This document shows positions 20,804 to 27,863 of a stretch of 29,773 nt of DNA, in pieces. The first letter of the stretch is position 1; each line of letters begins with the position of its first letter. The notes below the pieces were generated by a model. The model was not told where the DNA came from. It was given only the letters and a program-made list of their open reading frames with translations, and searched no databases. Made by a program: the position numbers and the translations under genes. This DNA is from a virus: positions 1 to 29,773 of the IMG/VR virus record IMGVR_UViG_3300023174_000497; one strand, given 5' to 3'.

Positions 20804-22039
20804 TTATCCAACAATAAAATCTGGTGGCAACTCAAACTCTTTTCGCACTCTTTCTCTAAGCTTTTCCAATTCAAGTGAAGCTTCGTCGTAAATTTGTTGA
20901 CCATTTAAAGACACGTTACCTGGAAGTTGAATACCAGAGTATTTCTTTAAATTTGCGCCCCATTGCTGTTTTAGCAATGAAAATGCATATTCTCTAACAA
21001 ATTCATCAGTATAAACTTCTTCGTAGGTGTTTGGGTCTAGCGCAACCCAAGCTTCTAACACAACCCATTGGTCTACAGTCCAATCCAACAAGTCAACTTG
21101 AACTCGATCTGTTTTTCTATTAAATCGAATTCCTTTTTGGCCCCTAAACATGAACTCCCAGGTGGACATATATCTTTGATATATGTCATAGGTAACAAGA
21201 TCAGTAGAAGCAAGATTGAACATATTATGCAAAGCAAATTGATACTGGAAGTCAAACATCCCTCCCATGTTTCCGCCAATCGTGCTTCTTTCTTGAGGTA
21301 AAATGTTAGTGATGCTAATTACTTTTTTACTTAGAGGAATAGATTTGGTGTCAATATCTCCAATAAAAACTGAAGATGCCCCGGCCATAATTTGAAAAGT
21401 TTGTTGTGAAGGTTCGTGACGAACTATTTCTCCAGGAACAAATTTTCCGCCTTGTGTTTTATATCTTATTGTTTTTGAGTCAACAGACTTATCATACACA
21501 TAGGCTGTAGCACCACTGATTAGACCCGTGAGGATGTCATTTTTTGTAATGTCTTGTGTAAATGGTTGCTCTAAGGTTAAACTGGAAGCTGTGATTTGGT
21601 GGGATAGATAACATCTTTCAACACCATCAAAATGATAGTCTCTGAAGTAAAAAAGAGCTTCGTCAATCCTATCTTCTATCTGATCATCATCTAAATTGAC
21701 TTCGATGACAGGCGCACCCAATTTTCTAAGACACCAATGAATTAATTGTCGCCTCCCAGCCAAAGATGTCTCACCGTCTACTGGAACTTCGGTTTGAATC
21801 ACTCTTTCGTAAAAATAATTTACAAGAATTAAATCGTCTGATTTAGGAGCAACGGCAAATGTAATGGTGGTATCAAGAATGACATAATCATTATCGGCAC
21901 CAGAATTTTGCAACAATCCGTTTAAGAATACCTGCTCACTTCCTGGGATTGGTGTGTTGGCTATGGTAAAAGCCTTATTGGTCCCACCCAAAGTTCCGGT
22001 TGGGATCTCTCTGCATATAAAAGTTTGTGTGACTGCCAT
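20804..22039 (-). CDS. 13: Neck protein gp13 with an extra N-terminal fibre-type domain
   Basis: The protein has 411 residues against 309 in T4. From about residue 85 on it is gp13: LAGRRQLIHWCLRKLGAPVIEVN, DDDQIEDRIDEALFYFRDYH, a Phe/Met/Gly-rich middle (STIGGNMGGMFDFQYQFALHNMF), YDIYQRYMSTWEFMFRG and a C-terminal YDEASLELEKLRERVRKEF. The first 75 residues are something else: a beta domain with CREIPTGTLGGTNKAFTI, GSEQVFLNGLLQNSG, NDYVI and a closing TITFAVAPKSDDLILVNY. Four copies of this domain occur in this window, the other three in the fibre proteins. The fusion suggests the neck carries a fibre-docking or decoration domain. gp13 forms the neck with gp14. The gene ends 15 bases before gene 14. 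Confidence 0.93.
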   Translation of the reverse strand: MAVTQTFICREIPTGTLGGTNKAFTIANTPIPGSEQVFLNGLLQNSGADNDYVILDTTITFAVAPKSDDLILVNYFYERVIQTEVPVDGETSLAGRRQLIHWCLRKLGAPVIEVNLDDDQIEDRIDEALFYFRDYHFDGVERCYLSHQITASSLTLEQPFTQDITKNDILTGLISGATAYVYDKSVDSKTIRYKTQGGKFVPGEIVRHEPSQQTFQIMAGASSVFIGDIDTKSIPLSKKVISITNILPQERSTIGGNMGGMFDFQYQFALHNMFNLASTDLVTYDIYQRYMSTWEFMFRGQKGIRFNRKTDRVQVDLLDWTVDQWVVLEAWVALDPNTYEEVYTDEFVREYAFSLLKQQWGANLKKYSGIQLPGNVSLNGQQIYDEASLELEKLRERVRKEFELPPDFIVG

Positions 22040-22042
22040 ACA

Positions 22043-22525
22043 CTAATCTTTTTTTGGTTTGGTTGGTTTTGGTGGCAGTCGCCTCTCTCTTTCGTTAGAA
22101 AATATAAGTATTAAATCTTTAAGAACAGATTGATTGCTCATTCTGTCCATGTTTTCCAAAATTGATTTCATCTCCGTTAAAGCTATGAAACCAGACACAA
22201 TACTTTCTACTGGAAAGTCGAAGCCTACCAGCAAGTATTTATGTACAACGTAAGTTACAATTATGGTTGTGCAATAAACAAAGGTTTTGGCTATTGTTCT
22301 AGACATAGCAGAACTTGTGATTCTTTGCTTTTCCTTTAAAGAAGCCAAAATTCCAGTTATTAAATCCACAAATATTAAGAATATTACGGCAAAAATTACC
22401 GTAGCAATTGGAGCCAAAAATGCTGCAATCAGTAGTGCTATACTTTTAAGTGCGCCAGAAAATGAAAAACCATTTGCGACAGACTGTGTGTGGTCTTTGA
22501 GTATGTCGTACAGATGGTGTTTCAT
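22043..22525 (-). CDS. Phage holin-family membrane protein
   Basis: This 160-residue protein has two or three hydrophobic helices: IALLIAAFLAPIATVIFAVIF (about residues 29-49, running on into LIFVDLITGIL), FVYCTTIIVTYVV (about 87-99), and a third amphipathic one. The FVDLITGILASLKEK, TSSAMSRTIAKTF and FIALTEMKSILENM pattern fits the Phage_holin_4 (TcdE/Cph1-like) family, which opens the inner membrane to release endolysin. The tail is proline/lysine-rich and cytoplasmic. It abuts gene 13 and follows the LamG gene. No endolysin gene is visible, so the lysis partner must lie elsewhere. A non-lytic role in the virion is a less likely alternative. Confidence 0.82.
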   Translation of the reverse strand: MKHHLYDILKDHTQSVANGFSFSGALKSIALLIAAFLAPIATVIFAVIFLIFVDLITGILASLKEKQRITSSAMSRTIAKTFVYCTTIIVTYVVHKYLLVGFDFPVESIVSGFIALTEMKSILENMDRMSNQSVLKDLILIFSNERERRLPPKPTKPKKD

Positions 22526-22570
22526 ATCTTATGTTGTAGGTAAAAATATATTAGTTGTTCAAAAATTATC

Positions 22571-23305
22571 CTATAGACCAAACGCAGATTTTGTTGCATT
22601 GTAGTTTACTAAAACATCAGCCGCAGATAGTGCCTGTGTATAATATCTAAGCTGACCAAAGTTACCATTTCCATAAAGTGCTGGTCCAGAGCTGTAATAT
22701 GCTCCAAATCTTAATATATTTGGTGCTGCGATATACGCAGCTTGAGTCTGCTCTTGAGTCAATCCAGCATCCACACCATTTACATATGCCTTCTTGACAA
22801 AGGTTGTGTGGTTGTATGTAATCACAACATGGTACCAAACATTTGCGGGGTAGCTATTTGCTGGCATATTTTTAGATACGTCATTATTCATCATTCCGAA
22901 TAAGAATGTTCTGGAAGTTTGTGGTTGCCATAGTAGATGAAGACCCGAACTGGTCGGCGTGGAGCCGTGTCCAAAGAATGAAAAGTTTGTTGATATATTT
23001 GGGCGCACCCAACACTCTAAGGTAAAGTTCTGTCGAAGATCCACGTTGCTGTTTGTATTAACAGTGTCGTTTGTTCCGTCAAGAACAATATATCCACCAG
23101 AAACAGAAGCACCATTTGTCAGGGTGCAGTTTAGTCCATTACCACTAAGGTCTGTCAGAGTTGTGCCCGAACCGGAGTAACAAGATGCATTAGATGGATC
23201 TAACCACAATGCCAGCGAGCTAGTAACACCAGCAAACACAGGCGCAGAAGCCCCTGGTGTAGCTTTAAAAATAGAACCCTTTCCAAACCCAAAACTTAAT
23301 GGCAT
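22571..23305 (-). CDS. LamG/concanavalin-like lectin domain protein
   Basis: This is a protein of about 244 residues. After a short glycine-rich lead comes one LamG-like jelly-roll domain: LALWLDPSNASCYSG, LTDLSGNGLNCTLTNGA, YIVLDGTNDTV, FTLECWVRPN, NVWYHVVITYN, KAYVNGVDAG and LRYYTQALSAADVLVNYNAT. This sequence of motifs is the standard Laminin_G_3 type found in phage adhesins and tail-associated proteins, where it probably binds surface glycans. I place the start at the ATG at 23303-23305 because AAAGGA lies upstream. An earlier in-frame ATG (23338) lies within a hairpin and is less likely. It sits between the fibre genes and the holin and could be the distal receptor-binding part. Confidence 0.88.
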   Translation of the reverse strand: MPLSFGFGKGSIFKATPGASAPVFAGVTSSLALWLDPSNASCYSGSGTTLTDLSGNGLNCTLTNGASVSGGYIVLDGTNDTVNTNSNVDLRQNFTLECWVRPNISTNFSFFGHGSTPTSSGLHLLWQPQTSRTFLFGMMNNDVSKNMPANSYPANVWYHVVITYNHTTFVKKAYVNGVDAGLTQEQTQAAYIAAPNILRFGAYYSSGPALYGNGNFGQLRYYTQALSAADVLVNYNATKSAFGL

Positions 23306-23323
23306 ACAAAATTCCTTTGATAA

Positions 23324-23354
23324 GGGTGAGTGATACACTAAGTATCACCCACCC
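23324..23354. terminator. Hairpin between fibre and LamG genes
   Basis: A perfect seven-base stem, GTGATAC/GTATCAC, with a five-base loop is extended by GGGTG/CACCC after one mismatch. Neither side has a full U-tract (the plus strand continues ATCTTTT), so it is more likely an attenuator or mRNA stabiliser than a strong terminator for the minus-strand fibre transcript. Confidence 0.55.
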
Positions 23355-23366
23355 ATCTTTTACAAA

Positions 23367-25670
23367 CTAGCTAAAGTTGGTTGTTGCAGAACCAAACACC
23401 TTAACTGTGCCAGCACTGTCTTTAACTATGACAAATGTAATGATGTCTGTACCAGCAGTTGCAGTTGGCGCAGAACCTCCGCTCCACATAATTCCGTTAG
23501 TAACAGCAGAGCCGTTTACAGAACACGCATCGCCGTATGTGTACGATGCGTTACCAGCAAGTACAGCAGTTACAGTAGTAACTTTGCTATTGTCTGTAGG
23601 TACGTTTGTAAACGCCCAAGTTGTTACAGCAGCACTAAGAGCACCAAGCACAGCATTTCCTGTCGATGTATCAACAGTGAGTGTTCCAGATGACGGAGCG
23701 AGTGATGTGTTAAACGCATTTGCTACTGTTTCTGTGTAACGTTTAGCATGAAGTGTGTTTGCAATAGCTATGTTACCAGAGCTATCACCAGTCATACGAG
23801 ATGCACCACCAAATCGAATGTCCATGCAACTATCGGCAGCAGATGCGCTAACTCCGATGGCTAATGCACTGCTTCCTGTACAGGCCGCACCCCAACCGAT
23901 TGCAATTTGACTTGAACCATAGGTTGTGTTGGCTTGTTGAGCATTGTATCCAATAATGACGTTTTTGCTCTGGTGAAATCCTTGCTGTGCTGCGGAATTT
24001 CCAATATATACGTTTTGATTTTCTTGGTTTGTCATGTTTTTACCACACTCAAACCCAATCGCCACGTTGTTATATCCGTTTTTGTGTGCGGATACTCCAA
24101 TACCTACGCTATAGGACATATCAGTTCCAACAGCTCCACAACTTGCTCCAATAAAGACGGCATTAGTTGTGTTGTTAGCAGCAAGTCCTGCTTGTCCTCC
24201 AACAAATGTGTTACCACCGGAAGTTGTTAATGCTGTTCCAGCATCTTTACCAATCAGAGTGTTCCACGTTGCAGTAGTAACTGCATTACCAGCAAGATGT
24301 CCAACCATAGTGTTGGCGAACGCCGATGTCATGTATGCTCCAGCATAGTAACCAACAGCAGTGTTTCGATATGCGGTACTGTTTGCAGCACCCATAGCAC
24401 TCTTACCAACAGCTACGTTTTCGTAACCAGAAGTGTTATATTGAGCAGCTTCAAAACCGACAGCAGTATTGTCTTGATATGTAGCAGCGTTGCTTGCGCC
24501 GGATCTTTCACCGAGGAACGTATTTCGATTTGCGTTTCTATATCCAATGTAAATGTTATTTACATACCCGAGATACGTGTTTAACAATCCAGAAGAGCTA
24601 ACGTATGTAAGCACAGTGCCGGAGCTATTCTGAGTCTCGAAAAGGTTCGCAGATTGAGAAGCTGCTCCTTTCAAGATCAGTGGTTTAACAGCCGCAGCAG
24701 AAGCCTCAATAGTGTTCGTGTTCACAAACGAGGTGCCGTTGTGAGCTACTATCTGTCCCTTACTTGCCGAGGTAATAACAACGTCGCTAAGACCATCAAG
24801 GTCTGATGCGCCAGCAGCCGGTTTATTAGTAAGATCATTATACGAACCACTTGTTGCTACAGTTGCAAGAGATGGTGTACCAGTGACATCAGCATATGCA
24901 ACAGCAGAGTTTATCCATGCCGTGCCATTGTACTTCAAAAATTGTCCAGAAGCAGGAGTTGTTAATGTTGCAAAACTAGCAAGTGTAGGCTTGTTGCTAA
25001 GGTCAGCATACGATCCACTTGTTGCTACAGTTGTAAGAGATGGTGCACCAGTCAAACTTGAATAAGCACCATCAAACAATGAAGGCTTACCAGTAAGATC
25101 TGCATACACTCCACTGAATGTGCTATCAGCAGAATTTACCCATCCAAGACCATCATACTTGAGCACTTGTCCAGACGATGGTGTAGTAATAGTAACTTCA
25201 CCTAAATCAGACAGATTTGGTGCAGCAGCTCCTTGAAGAGATGCAACATCAGCTTCAACAGCAGTAACACGATCGTCTAGGTCAGAAACGTCTGAAGCAA
25301 CAGCACCAATTTGTCCAGCTACAGTTGCAGAAAAGTTTTCATCAGCACCAAGAGCATCTGAAAGTTCTTTGAGTGTGTCCAATGTTGCAGGTGCGCTATT
25401 AACAACAGCAGCTACAGCAGTATCAACGTATGTCTGACTTGCAAGACCAACAACACTAGGTATTGATGGCTTATCTGAGAGATCGTTATACGAACCACTT
25501 GTTGCTACTGATGCAAGATTTCCTGCGTCAGCTTTTGCAGCAACGTCTGTTTGAAGAGTTGCAACATCGCTCTGGAGAGTGTCGAGAACACCAGACACTT
25601 CTGGTGCTAAGTCTACGAGTTCAACCGAGCCGTCTTTTAATTGTTTTCCTGAAACTTCTGTCTTTGACAT
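23367..25670 (-). CDS. Tail fibre protein with YadA-like head
   Basis: This 767-residue fibre has several parts. Residues 1-60 are an N-terminal attachment region (SGKQLKDGSVELVDLAP) and a short coiled coil. About residues 60-330 hold repeats of the Y-x-D-L-x-x-K-P-S/T type (YNDLSDKPS, YADLTGKPS, YADLSNKPT, YNDLTNKPA), the GQVLKYDGLGWVNS motif and an LDTLKELSDALG segment shared with the upstream fibre. From about 370 to 615 there are left-handed beta-roll repeats such as NTAVGYYAGAYMTS, NTLIGKDAGTALT, NVAIGFECGKN and SALAIGVSAS, typical of trimeric autotransporter (YadA/Hep_Hag) heads. A C-terminal threonine/glycine-rich beta domain ends it. It is probably a trimeric receptor-binding fibre. 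The start has good sequence context and an AATAAATA box 34 bases upstream. Confidence 0.9.
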   Translation of the reverse strand: MSKTEVSGKQLKDGSVELVDLAPEVSGVLDTLQSDVATLQTDVAAKADAGNLASVATSGSYNDLSDKPSIPSVVGLASQTYVDTAVAAVVNSAPATLDTLKELSDALGADENFSATVAGQIGAVASDVSDLDDRVTAVEADVASLQGAAAPNLSDLGEVTITTPSSGQVLKYDGLGWVNSADSTFSGVYADLTGKPSLFDGAYSSLTGAPSLTTVATSGSYADLSNKPTLASFATLTTPASGQFLKYNGTAWINSAVAYADVTGTPSLATVATSGSYNDLTNKPAAGASDLDGLSDVVITSASKGQIVAHNGTSFVNTNTIEASAAAVKPLILKGAASQSANLFETQNSSGTVLTYVSSSGLLNTYLGYVNNIYIGYRNANRNTFLGERSGASNAATYQDNTAVGFEAAQYNTSGYENVAVGKSAMGAANSTAYRNTAVGYYAGAYMTSAFANTMVGHLAGNAVTTATWNTLIGKDAGTALTTSGGNTFVGGQAGLAANNTTNAVFIGASCGAVGTDMSYSVGIGVSAHKNGYNNVAIGFECGKNMTNQENQNVYIGNSAAQQGFHQSKNVIIGYNAQQANTTYGSSQIAIGWGAACTGSSALAIGVSASAADSCMDIRFGGASRMTGDSSGNIAIANTLHAKRYTETVANAFNTSLAPSSGTLTVDTSTGNAVLGALSAAVTTWAFTNVPTDNSKVTTVTAVLAGNASYTYGDACSVNGSAVTNGIMWSGGSAPTATAGTDIITFVIVKDSAGTVKVFGSATTNFS

Positions 25671-25703
25671 GATAGTTATCCTATTTTACCTAAAATCTTA
25701 AAC

Positions 25704-25711
25704 TATTTATT
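25704..25711 (-). promoter_or_regulatory. Late promoter box upstream of the 767-residue fibre gene (AATAAATA)
   Basis: AATAAATA on the minus strand, 34 bases before the fibre ATG, in the short gap after the preceding fibre gene. It matches seven of eight bases of TATAAATA. Confidence 0.5.
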
Positions 25712-25717
25712 AAAGTC

Positions 25718-27724
25718 TTATTGTTTTACTAAACCACGAATCTGTCGAGAACCAGCACCACAATTAAATAACACCAGTCTGATTGTATTAGCATTTACGA
25801 TTTCTACCAGGTGGCCGACATAATCTGCCCAACCATTAGTCGCAAAATGATCTGGAATATTAACCCATCCTGTTGCCGAAGCTCCAAAATCACCTTGAGA
25901 TGCATATGCCTGTACTACAACTGTTGGATACAGAGTGTTCAAATTGTGTGTAATAGTATATGCAACTTTTGATGTTCCAGATTGTTGTGCATGAGTAAAC
26001 TCTGCTATTTGATAATTAGCAGAACTAGCATTATTGCCAGAACCCGCAGGAGCTACTGTGTAACTTCCTGTTGCATAGTTTACAAACAATTTCCAACCAG
26101 AATCAGGAGCAGTAACAAAAGTAATTGTGTCTCCCGAAATTGTATAGTCGTTTCCAACACCTTCGTGCTGTAACATACCGTTTAAGAATACTTGCTCAGT
26201 TCCAGATACTGGCACATTTGCAAGAGTGAATACTGCGTTAGATCCGTTTACAGAGCCACTTGGTATTTCTCGTGTAACAAATGCAGCAGACTCAATATCA
26301 ACAAGTCGTGATTCATGATCTGCAATATCACCTTCAACAGAAGTTAAATCTGGTATTGAAGGTGTATTAGTAAGATCACCATAATCTCCACTAAAGAGTG
26401 ATGGCTTGTTAGTAAGATCGTTATACGAACCACCAAATAGAGTCGGCTTACCAGTCAAACTTGAATATGGAATGTTTTGTATATCTCTTCCATCAATGTT
26501 GATTCGTTTGCCTGGACCAAGATTTGTCCAATACAATGCACTTGAAGTTGGCATACTCTCATTTTCGTAATTTGCAACGTAAATGTTTCCGTTGTCGTAT
26601 ACGATGTCACCAATCAAATATCTTGTGCCATCAGCTATTGTGTGATTAGCAGACCATTGGTGAGCAGCTAATGCTATAGTTGGTTTGTTAGAAAGATCGT
26701 TATAATCGCCACTAAACAAACTAGGCTTATCTGTAAGATTGTTATACGAAGTTACAGGCGCTGGAGCATTTTCAAGATTAGTAACACGAGAACTAAGAGC
26801 ACTATCAGCACTTGTTCTTGCAGATGTTTCAGCTTGAAGTCCATCTTCAATAACACCAACACGAAGATCCATAGCAACATCAGCAGCTTCAAGAGCAGTG
26901 ATGTCACCTTCAGTAGCAGTAACTCTATTTCCAATAGAAGTGATGCTAGTTTGAACTGATGTTACTGTGGTGCTAAGAGCACTATCAGCAGCAGCACGAG
27001 TCGATGCCTCAGATGATAATCCAGATTGAAGTGTGCTAACACTTGACTGAAGAGAAGATACACTTGCTTCAACAGCAACAACGTCACCCTCAACGGTAGT
27101 GATATTACCTTCGGCTGAAGTTAAACGAGCATTTACACCAGCTAAATCACTATCAAGAGACGTGATATCACCTTGTGCAGTAAATAACTCATTCTCGGTA
27201 GTTGTTAATCGAGAATTAAACTGATTAAGAGTGTTTGTTATGTCTAAGCTAACTACAACAGCATCAGTAACATAGTTTACAAGCACTACATCTCCACTCT
27301 GTGGAGCAAGAGTAAACGTAATGGTTGAACCATCAACAACGTAATCCGAGTTTGCTCCAGCATTAAGAAGCGAACCGTTTATGAATACTTGCTCAGTACC
27401 AAGATTTGGTGTACTAGAAAGCGTAAAGTTTGTGTTTGTTCCATTGATTGTGCCAGATGGAATTTCTCTAGTGATTGTAGTACCACTAGAAATAGCATCA
27501 AGATCAACTTTACGAACAGCGTCGTTGTCGTCTATAGGCGCACCAACATTTTTAATTTGATTGCTATTAAAGTCAAAGTCGCCAGTTGCAACTACCGAAC
27601 CATCTCTTTTTAAGAGTTCTGATCCGTCTTTGAGTTTGTTGAGTTCGATTGATCCATCGGTGATTTGTTCGTTCCCGATGGTGATATTTTTGATTTGTTT
27701 ATTACCACGAATCTGTGTTGACAT
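25718..27724 (-). CDS. Tail fibre/collar protein with two REIPSG-type domains and coiled coil
   Basis: This 668-residue protein opens with an attachment-type stretch (RGNKQIKNITIGNEQITDGSIELNKL, similar in style to the next fibre). It then has a beta domain (REIPSGTINGTNTNFTL ... DYVVDGSTITFTLAP ... VVLVNY, about residues 82-152) and a long heptad coiled coil (about 160-310, ASVSSLQSSVSTLQSGLSSE). YNDLTDKPSLFSG-type repeats follow, then a carbohydrate-module-like piece (HQWSANHTIADGTRYLIGDIVYDNGNIYVA) and a second REIPSG domain (about 480-552). It ends in a distinct C-terminal domain with VKQ at the end. It is probably a trimeric, elongated fibre connector. The paired domain is the same as in gp13. 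Confidence 0.85.
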   Translation of the reverse strand: MSTQIRGNKQIKNITIGNEQITDGSIELNKLKDGSELLKRDGSVVATGDFDFNSNQIKNVGAPIDDNDAVRKVDLDAISSGTTITREIPSGTINGTNTNFTLSSTPNLGTEQVFINGSLLNAGANSDYVVDGSTITFTLAPQSGDVVLVNYVTDAVVVSLDITNTLNQFNSRLTTTENELFTAQGDITSLDSDLAGVNARLTSAEGNITTVEGDVVAVEASVSSLQSSVSTLQSGLSSEASTRAAADSALSTTVTSVQTSITSIGNRVTATEGDITALEAADVAMDLRVGVIEDGLQAETSARTSADSALSSRVTNLENAPAPVTSYNNLTDKPSLFSGDYNDLSNKPTIALAAHQWSANHTIADGTRYLIGDIVYDNGNIYVANYENESMPTSSALYWTNLGPGKRINIDGRDIQNIPYSSLTGKPTLFGGSYNDLTNKPSLFSGDYGDLTNTPSIPDLTSVEGDIADHESRLVDIESAAFVTREIPSGSVNGSNAVFTLANVPVSGTEQVFLNGMLQHEGVGNDYTISGDTITFVTAPDSGWKLFVNYATGSYTVAPAGSGNNASSANYQIAEFTHAQQSGTSKVAYTITHNLNTLYPTVVVQAYASQGDFGASATGWVNIPDHFATNGWADYVGHLVEIVNANTIRLVLFNCGAGSRQIRGLVKQ

Positions 27725-27863
27725 GTTCGTTGTTCCGTTAAGTAAAGTTCGTTTCTAAAAATTTGTTTGGTAATATTATATTTTTACACTGTAAGAAGTG
27801 TAAGGGTGGTGCCCCACTAGGTAGGACACCACACTTTTTTTAGTATTTAACTACTAAGATCAA
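27725..27863. other. 139-base intergenic region with hairpins between two fibre genes
   Basis: This region holds a TTACACT/AGTGTAA hairpin near 27784-27803 and a GTGGTG/CACCAC stem at 27806-27832 followed on the plus strand by seven T's (27835-27841). On the minus strand (the gene direction) the A-run comes before the stem and no U-tract follows, so the second hairpin would terminate antisense rather than sense transcripts. A GTTAAATA near 27843 and a TATAAT at 27775-27780 on the minus strand are weak promoter candidates. Confidence 0.5.
27806..27841 (+). terminator. Intrinsic-terminator-like hairpin reading on the plus strand
   Basis: The GTGGTG/CACCAC stem, with two further C-G pairs after one mismatch, is followed by AC and seven T's. 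It is oriented against the genes, so it could block transcription entering from the plus strand. Confidence 0.5.

Noticed and set aside
27775-27780. TATAAT as a sigma-70 -10 element upstream of a fibre gene
   Set aside because: No acceptable -35 is found at 16-18 bases, the region is AT-rich, and the fibre genes are expected to be late.
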